A stretch of 64,000 nucleotides of DNA, from assembly GCA_016748015.1 (NCBI GenBank), contig JAAOMT010000369.1, positions 124,001-188,000 on the forward strand. Reading direction: 5' to 3'. The stretch comes from Geosiphon pyriformis (Eukaryota; Glomeromycota; Glomeromycetes; Archaeosporales; Geosiphonaceae). The notes below the pieces were generated by a model. It saw only the letters and a program-made list of their open reading frames with translations. It had not been told where the DNA came from and ran no database searches. This document shows positions 11,473 to 23,193 of this stretch, in pieces; the stretch's first letter is position 1, and the number at the start of each line of letters is the position of its first letter. The translations under genes were made by a program, and so were the position numbers.

Positions 11473-12294
11473 TGTTATTTATAGAAGATAGAAATTATAG
11501 TAATATATATTAGCCAATCAGAAATAAATATAGTAAAATATGGAATTCCAGAATTCCTCTCAGAAAAATTACAAGATTTTAGAAATTACAGAATTCTTAT
11601 ACAAGGAATTGCAGGATTTCAGAATTCCAGAATTCTTTTCAAAGGAATTTCAGAATTCCTGGTGGAAAAAATAGAAAAATTGAAGAATCTTAAATATGTA
11701 TATATAGCAGTAGCATTAAAAGCAGAAAAGACAAATTTCACAGTTTAGATTTTATTTAAGCAATCTTCTAAATTCACAAATATTAATAAATAATTATTTG
11801 CTATCTTAATCTACTTTCTATTATTAGTACTTTATGTTGATAGTATCAAATACTTGATTATGCTGGAACAATAGCTCTTGATTATAGCTATTGATGGAAT
11901 ACTAACTTTTATTGCCTTGGTTTATTTCTTTATTTCTTTTATTTTATTTATTTTCTTTGTTATTTTTTGTTGTTGATTAATTGATTAAAAATTAAGTGTT
12001 GAGTATTAACATTAAGAATTGCTTAGTAAAAGACTTCTGTGAGAGGATAAAACATTTGAGATTAAGAATTGCTTATTAGAAGATTGCTGGCCATCAAGCC
12101 AAGAAAAAAATTGATGGAATTATGATTCCGAAAGACTATTGAAAACAACTATTGAATTTTTGTTTATTATACAAAGGACTTAACCAAAACCTTCAAACAA
12201 TCTAAATCTTCAGATTATAACAATTATAGCAGCTATTAGCACCAAGTTACGGGTTTGTTATTTAATTTGAAACTCCAAATAATTACCTGTAATA
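11473..12294 (+). repeat. GYP1 5' LTR
   Basis: 822 bp, TGTTA to TGTAATA. It matches 20517-21482 over its length except for about 144 extra bases in the 3' copy. The U3 part (about 11539-11661) holds six GAATTC palindromes. The R/U5 part (from about 11940) resembles the GYP2 LTR. Confidence 0.85.
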
Positions 12295-12296
12295 TT

Positions 12297-12308
12297 TGGT
12301 GCTTCTTA
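12297..12308 (+). other. GYP1 primer-binding site
   Basis: TGGTGCTTCTTA follows the LTR end by two bases. TGGTGCT complements a tRNA 3' end AGCACCA. GYP2 and GYP3 have the same TGGTGCTC start. I cannot assign the tRNA. Confidence 0.6.
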
Positions 12309-15299
12309 TAAGATATAATTTAACAGAGAACCAGCACCAACAACAATTATCTGAAACAGTGACAAAATTCGAAAAAACAAGGACAAACCATTTGGGATTT
12401 GCAAAATTCTTATTCCAACATTATCACACCCATCTCAGATTAACAAATAGTAATTGGTCAATAGAATCAGCTTTTAATTATTATGTTAATAAAAAAATTG
12501 CATACTACTTAAAAGATCAAGGAAATCCAAAATACATCTTTAACAATTTCTTCAGTGAACTACTTCAAAGCACCACATTGCCACAGAATTATTTATTTGT
12601 ACCACTAATCATGAAAATAAATAGAAAAATAGAAAAATACACCAAACAAAGATTTTTTATTATCTTTGCTAACAAAGGAAAAGAAAAATTACAAATGCCA
12701 ACAAAAATCCTAAAACAAATCCAACTACTCACTTAGAAAAAACAAAAATTTGATTCATCTGCTAATCCATTATATCATTACATACCTGGAAATACTATCA
12801 ATATAATAGATGCATCTATAGCAAGCATGATAATACCATTGAACAGAATCTCATTTCAAAATAAACAGAAGAAAACAGAGTTATTAGGAACATATGGCAA
12901 TTATTTTGAGAGATTTAAATTACAATTCCCAACACCATTAGGAACTCAATCACTACTACCACAACCAGATTTCAGACCCATTAGTTCTTAGGAAATAACT
13001 GACTCCAAGAAAAAAGAAAATAGCAATCAAGAAACTAATAAGCAAAATCCAATTCTAGAAAACCCAGAAATTCAAATTCCAATTATTCCAACTCAGCAAA
13101 ATCAGAACAATTCAAATACTGTCTCTATTGTTGCCCAAAACTTACCTCCAGTAATCATGATTGATCTACCATTAGTCTCATTAATCACTAAACAGCAATA
13201 GCAACAGCCACAACCACCATTCCAGCAGCAACCGCAACAGCAACCTTAACTCCAACTGCAACAACAATTACCATTAGTACTAATGGTATATACACCTATT
13301 GTCAAAATTGAAAAATTCACTGGCAAGAAGGACAATGCCCAAGTATAGCTTAACAACATAGAAAAAGCCATTGCAGTCAACAGATGAAATGACAATAGAG
13401 CTCTTTAAGTAATTCTTTATTTTCTCCAAAATACTGTCAATTTATGGTATTAAAGTTTAGCTGCAAACCACAAACTTTCCAAGAATTCAAACTTGAATTC
13501 TTGAGATATTTCAATAACAATAATAGCATTAACTACTTGGCAAATACCTTCACTACCATCAAGCAAGAAGAAAATAAAGCAGTCACTACCTACCTAGAAT
13601 GTCTCTACAGAAATTTGTGCCAAATTTAAGCCATTGATGCCAACTATTTTACAGTGGCCCAGATCTTGAATCAGTTTATCTGTAGACTATGTAGTAGCAT
13701 TCTTTAATGCATATGTCTATTACATTTAAGCACCCTTCAAGCTGCAGTTACATATGCCAGAGACTTTAAATCTATTGAACTAGAAGCCAATCATATCCAA
13801 ACCATAAATTTAGTAATTAATAGATTATCTGACTTGAATTCCAAATTGAAACAGTTCAGTGATTCAATCAATTAGAAATTAGAGAAATATTTAGCTAACA
13901 ATCAAGCAATCTATCAACCTTTACAATAATGTAATAATACAGAAAACTCAAATTATTTCCAAAATTAGGCATGCTCATCATTATCAACCAATTAATCGTG
14001 ATAACCAAAGATACATGCTACAATTGTGATAAACAAGATCATATTAGAGCTAATTGTCAAGTTTATAGCAATAATTTATAATTGGGAAATCAATATTAAA
14101 ACTCTAATCACAGATTTTAAGCTCTAAGTTATGACTCAAATCAAGATTAGTACCAACATAATTACACCCAAATGACACAACACCCAATATACATATCTCC
14201 AATATATCAACCACCACAGCCACAACTAATTTATCAACCTCAGCCCATTTAAATACTGTCACAAATAATTGTGTCCAACAGAAATCAGAGATCAAAAACC
14301 ATTTAACAAAACTGGAGATTAGCAATAGTTGTTTATTAACTAATTTTCAGTACATCCCAACAACTCTCAAAATCACATCTAAGAAATTTGTAAACTAAGT
14401 ACACCCAAAATCTGAGTTTCCAAAACTATTTAAGTCTCCTGGTTACCTTAGAAGATATCTTACCCAGCACTTAGAGACCAACCAAAAACCACTTACTAAC
14501 AATATTCTACCAATAACTATTATCAATAACAATTTGTTAGCAGCTATCTTTCAAAAAACAGTCTAAAATGTCTCTTTTTAGTGGTGCTGCTCTTGAAAAA
14601 AAACTTATAACTGCAATATATACTGATGCTAAAACAGATGGTTACCCTATCAAATTAATTTTGAACAGTAGGTCAGCAGACAGCATTATCACATAACAAC
14701 TTATGGACCAATTAGGTCGCCAAGTTGATTATGCTGCCAGCATCCAAATTATTATAGCCAATAGAGCAACCAAAACCCCTATTGGTGAAATTGACAACTT
14801 CTTTTTAGAAGTCAATGACATCACCATTCTCATCAAAATCTTAATTATGGAAGCCATCCAATACTAAGCTCTTGTTGGAAATAACTGGCTGATTAAAGCA
14901 AATGCTATACTCAATTGGACCACTTAGAAATTACAACTCAGTCAAAATAGACACTACACCTAAATACCAGTTATGTATGGTCATTTCAAATTACACACCA
15001 CATCAGCACTGTTAATTGATTTGGAAGAAGAAGTTTTATGGGCTGACAATGACCATAATGAACTACTGCTCATACTCTTATAAAACAACAAAAAAAAAGG
15101 AAAGCAAAAAGAGGAAGTTATCTGAAATAACAATCAAATATTGTGAACTGACAACAATTAGAACAAACAAACACCAAGTTGGATGTAAGAAGAAACTGAA
15201 AAAGGGAAAAGAAAAGAGAAAAAAGAAGAGCCAACACCAGCAACTACTATAACTTATATCTCATACATCTATACTCTACTACAATCTTCTAACTATTGC

Positions 15300-15312
15300 T
15301 GACCAAAACTAG
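15300..15312 (+). promoter_or_regulatory. GYP1 gag-pro/pol frame junction
   Basis: The pol frame has TGA at 15300-15302 and then reads Pro-Lys-Leu-Val-Cys. The gag-protease frame reads Gln-Asn then TAG at 15310-15312. Only CCAAAAC (15303-15309) is open in both. GYP2 shows the same arrangement (29184-29196). A -1 shift on this 7-mer is inferred. Confidence 0.5.
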
Positions 15313-18300
15313 TGTGCATTGATTGTGGCAAGAAGTTGTCATCAATAAGTACATACTGTGGCAATAATGAAAAATATCCAATGACAACAAAATTTTATTG
15401 TTGTTTTTGTGTTCTTGAACAGTTTGAATGACCAAAAAGATAAGAAAAATGGGACAATGAGTCTTGTTTTATCTGTGAAACTATCTTGCCCAATAAAAAA
15501 ATGTGGAATGACATTTCTAAATAGAGAGAAACTTGTGATAAATTGTGCCAATACATGATTCTAATTAGTGACTGAATAAGAAAAAGAACTCCCATAAAAG
15601 CAGTCTGAAGAAGAGCAGTCAAATGGCTAAATAGTTGTTCACATGATAACAATAAAATTTGACATATGGCCCTTACCAAAATTAAAAAAGTGTTATCAGA
15701 AGAAATAAAAATGATCAAAAACAACTTACCAAAATTCATAAAACTTGATTGGAGCCCAAATTCAGATATTGTCCTAAACCCTATGAACCCAAAACAATTT
15801 TATAAACATTACAAAAATTAGCATCCATCAGGAAAAAACAAGAACAATGTTTAGAGCAGTTGAATGCCTGATTGTGTTAATACTGCTTAATTCCCTGTGA
15901 CTTCCAATATTGTAATGAGTGTGACCTCATTTACAATCTACCACTGCACATGATCTACACAATCTTAGAAAAAGAAAAACCAATTAGCAGCTGTGTATTA
16001 AAATCAGAATCAACATTCAATTCCAATTCAAACTCCAACAACAACAATGATAAAAACAACAGTTTCAGCTCTGTCCAAAATAACAATAAAAATAACAATA
16101 ATTCAGATTTTAATTCAAACTCAGAACAATATATTGTGCTTTCTGATCTTACTAAGGAGCAGAAACTTAAATGGTTTAACAATAATAATAAAGATATTAT
16201 GTCAGAATGTGTACATAATACCAATGCCAAATTTGATCTAAGATATTCAGAAAAAAATGCCATTAAATTGGAACCATACTTGCACACATGCATTGATCTT
16301 AAAATAGCACTGGAAATCTTAGCAACAACAATAGTCTAATTAGCATTTAGGATTAGTTTAGCAAAAAGAGGAATCAATATCAGAAAAAGAATAATTGATG
16401 CAGAATATGTAAGAAATATTATTGCAATGCTACAAAATAACTCAGAAAAAGCCTATATCATAAAGCCAAATGAAAAGATAGCACAGACAATATTCTTGTT
16501 TCTGGTTAAAATAGCTCAATTGGTATCAGTAAGAAACAGAAAAGAATTAGGAATTACAGCTAGAAGAATTAGTGTATTCAGATCCATGAATAGAATAGAT
16601 GTATCAGTCAATATGGCAAAAGAGAAATTATCTCTATCTGTCAATCAATTTCTATTCCACCATATAACCAGTATATATTAGCTATAGAAAGGAGGTAAAA
16701 GATTAAGCTCAGATTTTTGAAGCAGAAATTACCATTTGTAAATCAGAAAAGATTGAACTTACCAATTTTTACATACCAGCCAAAAGCCCAAAACATATTA
16801 AAATTCTTATCTACAACACAACAGGAGATATCATTAAGATACTAAAAGGAACCACTATCAGATATTTAAGCATCAAAGTTAAAAAACAACCACCAAACAC
16901 CATTTCAGATTTTCTACAGCTTTGTGGATACATGAATATTACATTATAAACAATCTATGGATGGAATGAATGTTATTTGTTCTAACTAAAACAATTAGAA
17001 CAGATGAATTTGGGAAATCTAGATTCATTTCAACAGATACAACTCAAAATGCTACTCAACAATTTTACCAACATTTTTACAAGTGAAAATGAATTTAGTA
17101 GAACTAACATAATTCAACACCAGATTAAAACTGGAGATGCCATGCCAATAAAACAAAAAACATACCAAGTACTACCAGCCAGCCATAAAATTATCTGCCA
17201 AGAAATTAATAAAATACTGGATAATGGTTAATTTAACTATTAATAAGTTCATGGTTTTTACCAATTGTATTGGTTTGGAAAAAGAATGAAAAAATTTAGT
17301 TTTGTGTAAATTACCAAAAACTCAATAGAGTAACAAAAGAAGACAGCTACTCAACTCCAAAGATCCAAGAACTTTTTGATGCTTTTGGAAGAAAGAAATA
17401 GTTCTCAACTTTAGATTTAGACAGTGGTTATTGACAAGTAGCCATAAATTTAGCTAATAAAAAGAAGACCATATTCACAACAAGAGAAAGAAATTTTGAA
17501 TTTGAAGTTATGTCTTTTGGCTTAATGAATCTCTCAGCCACCTTCCAATAGTTAATGAAAATAGTTTACAGAGGACTATTGTGAAAATTAGTAGTTGTTT
17601 ACTTAGATAACACCAATGTGTTCTCTAAGATATTTAATAATTATTTACACTATTTCTAACAAATATTTGAAAGACTAAGAAGAGCCAGATTAAAATTGAA
17701 TACAATCAAGTGTTTTTTTGGAAAAACTAAATTTAAGTTTTTGGAACATATTGTAAGCAAAGATGACATCAAAACAGATCCAGACAAAATTGAGATAGTT
17801 AAAAACTTTTTAATACCTATCAACTTGACTAAATTACAAGCATTCTTAAAATTTGTGAGTTACTATCACCATTTCATCAAAAACTTTTCCAAACTGGCTT
17901 AGCCATTACATTAGCTCTAAACAAAAAACACCAAATATAAATGAATAGAAAAACAGTAAAAAGCTTTTGATATATTAAGAAAAAAGTTTATTCAAGCTCC
18001 AATACTAATCTATCCAGATTATAGCAAGTTATTCATAATTACAACCAATACATTAAGTCAAGCATTAGGAGCAGTATTATTTCAGAAAAAACCAAATAGA
18101 AAAGAACACCCAGTAGTATATACTAGTCACAGCTTAAGTCTAACTGAAAAAAACTATGAAACATTAGTATTGGAACACTTAGCAATCTATTGGACAGTCA
18201 TAAAATAAAAAAAATACTTAAGCCAAAAATTTAACATATACACTGACCATAAAGAATTGACTTCAATTCAGAAGCAAAAATTTGGAGATAATCACTATGT

Positions 18301-20503
18301 TAAATAAAAAATAAAACTTTTACCATTTAATTATACAGTACATTACAAAAAGAGAAAAGAAAATAGAAATGTTAACAGTTTGTTATGAATGAGACAAATC
18401 TAAAACTATTTCAATCCAAAAATATAACAAAAAATAAATACACAAAAATATCAACAACTTCAACACTATATTAATACCCAACAGTTTAAAAAGAAATTAT
18501 CTCTAAAGGAATAGAACAACATAAAACAACAATCCAAATATTTTATCACTTACCAAAATATATTATATTGAAAAAACAGAAAGGATCCAGACCAATCACT
18601 CAGAGTAATTACAGAACCAGAAAAAAAAACAATACTATTCAATATGCATTCAGATCTAACAATAGGACATTTCCATAAAGAAGCAACCATAGAAAAAACC
18701 AGAAAAAGATATTATTGGCCATTTATGTATCCAGACATCATTCAATATGTTCAAAATTGTGATGTTTGTCAGAAAAGAGAAGGAACAAGATCCAGTGAAC
18801 CATTAAGACCAATTAAAGTAAAACAACTATTTGATCAAATTAGAATTGACTTAGTTAGACCATTAACAATAACCAGTAGAGAAAACAGGTATATTGCAGT
18901 AGTCATAAATTATTTTACTAAGTGGCCAGAAACAAAAGCCATTCAAAGAGCAAATGCAGAATCCGTTGCTGAATTTGTTCATCAAGATTTGATTTGTTGA
19001 CACAGATGCCCAAAAAAATTACTATTTGACCAAGGAACTCACTTTGTAAATAGAATATTAGCAGAATTAAGTCAAAAATTTGGTATAAAAAGACCATTAT
19101 TATTATTATATTATCCACAAATCAATGGCTTAATCAAAAAGTTCAATAGAACATTGTGTGAAGCAATTGCCAAAATCAGCCAAAAAAATCAAGACAAATG
19201 GGATTTGTTTATACTATTAGTATTATTTACTTATCAGACAATGAAGCAAGACATTACACAAACAATACTATTTAAATTAATATATAATAGAACAGCAACA
19301 TTACCAGTTGAAATAGAAGTCAGCACATATCTAACTAAACCAATAACAAAAGACAATTTCCAAGAGACATTTTTAAGAAGAACATATAACTTAATGAGAA
19401 CACTAGAAAACAAACAGTAAAAAACAGCTAATAATATTCAAAAGTCACAAAAAAAACAAAAAGAAAGACATGATAATTAATTACTGGATAAACCAGTTGA
19501 ATTCAGGATTGAAGACAAAGTACTTTTACATTGTACCAAAGTGGAAAAACGATGGAGTGAAAAATTTGACTTCAAATGGGATAAACCATTTTACATAGAA
19601 GAAATTCTAAGGAATGAAGCTTATAAATTAAGATAAAACAACAAAATCTTAGCCAAAACAGCACATGGTAATTGACTGAAACCATATCACCATATAATAT
19701 TATCATTTACCAATAATATTTTACAACTGGAAGTACAACAAATACTAATTCAACCAAATAAGATTTTATGAGATCTGGAGCCAATTATAATCATTGAACC
19801 AAACATGACAAATTGAATAACCAAAAGAGTATATAAAAACACAGTATATGTGATAAAAGCAACAAAAAAAAATAGAAATTACTGACAATATACACACACT
19901 GGCACAACTATTCTTCCAATTGATTCAACAACAGAATATGAAAATTACTATTAACTAACAAACCATTCGATATAAAAATACAAAAAAAAGACTTCAACAT
20001 GAAAAACAAAAAAAACAGAAAACACCATTGACAAGATAATAACAAAAGTAAAAGTGACAATAGAAATACAAACAGAAGGTGTATCATATTAAGAATTGAT
20101 AATAAAAATATGGAATTGGTAGATATAATAATTTTCAAGAAACTTTTGTTATTTCCACTTAGAATAATATCTGAATATTTAGAACTTATATATAGATAAA
20201 ACAAAACAATTATTTAACACAACAATACTACAACAACTTGAACAATTTGTGAGAAAAAACAATTTAACAACACTAGCAAGAGCTATTTATCAATTATATG
20301 CTAAATTTCAAGACTGACCAGAAATACTACTTAATACAGTAATGAACACAGTTATTACTAATCAAATGGGTAAAATAACCAATGCCCAATTTAAAGAATT
20401 ACAAACCAAAATAACACAAGTAATTCTTGAAAAAGAAGTCCAAGAAATAATCAAGAAAGAAGAATTAGAAAAGTTTAGAGATTTTGATAGAACTCAATAT
20501 TAA
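15303..20503 (+). pseudogene. GYP1 pol (Cys-rich, dUTPase, RT, RNase H, integrase, extension), decayed
   Basis: Domains in order: a CXXC-rich region (about 15315-15570, starting CIDC), an acidic Asn/Ser-rich linker, dUTPase (about 16215-16610), a beta-rich linker, RT (about 17000-17900, YLDN near 17600), RNase H (about 18000-18300, TDHKE), integrase zinc region HFHKE...CDVC (18660-18770), and integrase core IRIDL, FDQGTHF, then GLIKKFNRTL where Glu is expected (near 19135). A GPF/Y-like module (WDKPFYIEE, near 19580) and AHGN-stop-LKPY (19660) follow. A further ~280 codons in the integrase frame end at TAA 20501 (DRTQY). Dozens of stops and several frameshifts, for example near 16650, show it is dead. 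Confidence 0.8.
16215..16610 (+). other. dUTPase domain in GYP1 pol
   Basis: The five trimeric-dUTPase motifs are recognisable in order: motif 1 NAKFDLRY (ancestral AGFDL), motif 2 ISLAKRG (RSSLAKKG), motif 3 RIIDAEYVRNI (GGIIDxxYVGNI), motif 4 NEKIAQ, motif 5 RRISVFRSMNR (RGxxGFGSTG). Most departures from consensus are Gly or Arg changes explicable by G-to-A or C-to-T. The domain lies between protease and RT and is probably not functional now. Confidence 0.75.
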
Positions 20504-20516
20504 AAAAAAGGAATAA
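20504..20516 (+). other. GYP1 polypurine tract
   Basis: AAAAAAAGGAATAA directly before the 3' LTR start (TGTTA at 20517), after the pol stop. Expected plus-strand primer. Confidence 0.6.
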
Positions 20517-21482
20517 TGTTACTTATAAAAATAGAAATTATAGTAGTATATATTAGTCAATTAAAAATAAACATAGTAAAATATAGAATTCCAGGATTCT
20601 TCTTAGAGGAATTATAGGATTTCAGGAATTACAGAATTCTTATATAAGGAATTACAGGATTCCAGAATTCTAGAATTCCTCTTAAAAGAATTGCAGAATT
20701 TCTGGTGAAAAGAATGGAAGAATTGAGAAATCTTAAATATGTATATATAGCAGTAGTATTAGAAGCAAAAAAGACAGATTTCACAGTTTAAATTTCATCT
20801 AAGCAATCTTTTAAATTCACAAATATCAATAAATAATTATTTGCTATCTCAATCCACTTTCTATTATTAGCACTTTATGTTGATAGTATCAAATATTTAA
20901 TTATGTTAGAACAATAGCTCTTGATTATGGCTATTGATGGAATACTAACTTTTATTGCCTTGGTTTATTTCTTTATTTCTTTTATTTTTTTTTATTTTCT
21001 TTGTTATTTTTTGTTGTTAATTAATTGATTAAAAATTAAGTACTAAGTATTAACATCAAGGATTGCCTGGTAAAAAACTCCTGTGAAAGAATAAAACATT
21101 TGAGATTAAAGATTACTTACTAAAGAATTGCCAATTACCAAGCTGAAAAAAAATTGATGAAATTGCGATTCTAAGAGACTATTAAAAACAATCATTAAAT
21201 CTCTGTCCATTATACAAAGAACTTAACCAAAACCTTTATGTGTTTTTAGGCTAAGAATTCTGTCATATCGATTCTGTCTTTTCTGTTTCTAACACCAAAA
21301 TTGAAGGAGTGACTCCAAAAGAAATAAAAACACTGTGAATTGTTCAGTTAAACCAAAACCTTGGGTTCCTCTATCACTTTTTCCTCAATCCAAACCTTCA
21401 GATTATAACAATTATAGCAGTTATTAACACCAAGTTACAGGTTTGTTATTTGATTTGAAATCCCAAATAATCATCTGTAATA
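20517..21482 (+). repeat. GYP1 3' LTR with an internal insertion
   Basis: 966 bp against 822 bp in the 5' LTR. Extra sequence occurs at about 21237-21385, between blocks matching the 5' LTR (AACCAAAACCTT, and AATCCAAACCTTCAGATTAT). A 12-bp direct repeat, AACCAAAACCTT (21225-21236 and 21351-21362), brackets most of the extra sequence. Confidence 0.8.
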
Positions 21483-21486
21483 CTGG

Positions 21487-22541
21487 TAATTAAAGCCTGA
21501 ACTTTCATTATATCACTCAGCTTATATGTTTTTAAAATCTTAAACATAAGCAATTCCAACTTGTAAAACTCAGAGAAAGCCATGTATTTGAGTACATTAT
21601 GATTCTGGAACCATGTTTTTGAAAATACAGTATTGGCAACAGAGCTCATTACCTAACTGAATAGTTTTCACATCCCATTAATATCAAGTCTTTTTTTATA
21701 GTTCTTAAAATCATTAGCAGCAGCCAGTGACCAATTTCTAAACTTTTCTTAAGTTTTTTTGCTAATATTATTAACTTTGAACTTCTATCTGTTTTTATAA
21801 GTCTGTTTGTGTATTAAAATAAGTTGAAAACTGAAGAGTCCCTTCAAACCAATATCCATTAAAACAACTAAGTAATTAGTATTGAAAAACTTATCTGAAC
21901 AGTAAATCTGCTGATTAAAAAAAGAACTCTTAAGACTATTACTAATTAAAATAAAGTTTATGCACTTCTCAACTCCCTTAAAGTTGAACCAAGTAGGCAT
22001 TTTACATATTAAAAAACTACTAAAAAAGTTATACAACTCTATGTCCAAAAGCTTTTTAAAACTAGCACTGTCATCAGACTTATTTTTATTGAAATCTCCC
22101 AAAAACCACAAAAAAACTATCATTTAATGCCTTAGCCACCATTGAGTTAACTTCATATAAATGAGCCAATTTTTTTTTCAAAGTGGCTCCAGCATACAAA
22201 CCCAAAATAAAAACTAAAAAACAGTCTTTAAACAATAAACATATTAACAAAAGCTGATCAGCCACCTTTAAAATCTTGTATACATATCTTGTAATATCAT
22301 TGTTTATTATCATAGTAACTCCAAAACTTAGATAATTAGAGTTAATACCAGAGGTAAAAACTCTAATCTCATCAAACTTGTTCATTATTCAAGAGTGAAC
22401 TTTGCTTCTGAACTTAGTTTCTATAATAATAGATATAAAATTACTCATGTTTTTATGTTAATAAATAATATTTTCCTGCTTTGCTAAATTGTTTATGCCT
22501 CTAATATTGTATGTGAAAATTTTCCAGATCAAACTACTTAT
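21487..22541 (-). pseudogene. LINE-B ORF2, 5' segment (endonuclease and linker)
   Basis: Read on the minus strand from the decayed start ATAA at 22538-22541. Recognisable APE parts are GLYAGA (about 22195), FGRFQ/LGDFNKN (about 22085-22125), INFIL where relatives have IDYVFVSS (about 21960), and a TNYLV region near 21880. The linker toward RT (21487-21649) ends in FYKLELLMFKIL, matching FHKLELLVFRLV of LINE-D. The frame passes through the GYP1 insertion into 11472. Confidence 0.7.
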
Positions 22542-23193
22542 TAAGATAAAAAAATACTAAAAAACTCAAACCAGCACATAACTGATCTAACTTCTTCAGA
22601 ACTGAACCAACAGAAACTTTGAGAGCCATCAATTTTGACTCCAAACATTCTACTTTGGTAGTTAAAACTTTTGAGCTACTTAGATCCAAAGCTGAAACAT
22701 TAAAGAAAACAAAAGAAGGAGACAAAAACATTGACTTAGAACTGTTCAAAATCATATCCAACTCCAAATCTAAATTGGCAGTTATTGAGGTAGCCAAGTT
22801 ATAAGAGAAAAAAAAGAAAGCCAGAGGCACCAATTTTATATTGTTAAACTTGTGCATTATGTCAGATACCTGATTCATTAAGAGCTTCAAGAAGTGTTTT
22901 AAAGAAGCCAAATAAGCATTTAAAGATAAATTATCAGTTGAGATAGGAGAAAAATTTTCACCCAAACCTGAGGCATTAAAAGGAGGAGAACCAGAACCAG
23001 AACTGAAATAAAAACTACCAGTAAAACCAACAAGTAAGATTACTTGGGCCCAAGATTTGCCATTAAAGACAGCAGAACAAGAGATTAGAACATTTTTCTT
23101 TTTATACAACTTGGCAAGCTAAAGACAATTTTCTTTAAAAGCAACTTTTTTATAGGGTTTTTTTAAAAATAGCAGAACAGACACATCTAATGC
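22538..23193 (-). pseudogene. LINE-B ORF1, C-terminal segment
   Basis: Continues the CCHC-containing half at 40899-42131. It reads KKNVLISCSAVFNGKSWAQV, which matches LINE-A (KKNVSISHSTAFGNRSWAQV), then a Ser/Pro-rich part and the heptad-like tail (TTKVECLESKLMALKVSVGSV). The end of ORF1 has slipped by one frame so its ATGA junction now reads ATAA and no longer terminates it in phase. The GYP2 insertion splits the frame at GCAT. Confidence 0.75.
23190..23193. repeat. GYP2 target-site duplication, left copy
   Basis: ATGC; the right copy is ATGC at 40895-40898. Confidence 0.65.

Larger units (their letters stand above)
12297..15312 (+). pseudogene. GYP1 gag-protease, decayed
   Basis: The structural polyprotein plus aspartic protease. 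The N-terminal domain (12296-12736) contains NHLGFAKFLFQ, shared with GYP2. No ATG is seen at its start; a GTG at the equivalent place occurs in both elements. A Gln-rich tract near 13200 and a capsid-like region (13320-13900, LANTFTTIKQEENKAVTTYL) follow. A CCHC knuckle lies at about 14017-14058 (CYNCDKQDHIRANC). The protease site near 14664 reads LILNSRS where LILDSGS is expected, so both the catalytic Asp and the following Gly are lost by G-to-A. Many Trp and Gln codons are stops. The reading frame shifts more than once. The gag-protease frame ends at TAG 15310-15312. Confidence 0.75.
11473..21482 (+). mobile_element. GYP1, Ty3/Gypsy LTR retrotransposon with dUTPase
   Basis: Complete structure: 5' LTR 11473-12294, PBS at 12297, gag-protease, pol (Cys-rich domain, dUTPase, RT, RNase H, integrase, extension), PPT before 20517, 3' LTR 20517-21482. 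LTRs begin TGTTA and end TGTAATA (ancestral TG...CA likely). The 4-bp target repeat is TTGG (11469-11472) and CTGG (21483-21486). It was inserted into LINE-B in the opposite orientation. It is the most decayed of the three Gypsy elements: protease DSG to NSR, RT YLDD to YLDN, and the integrase Glu to Lys. Confidence 0.85.

Noticed and set aside
16047-16241. Asn/Ile-rich frames as separate host proteins
   Set aside because: They are out-of-frame readings of the acidic linker in GYP1 pol.
12297-20503. Reassigned genetic code (TAA/TAG as Gln)
   Set aside because: Stops also replace Trp (TGA and TAG), and the related GYP2 has normal codons at many of the same places. Transition decay explains all of it.
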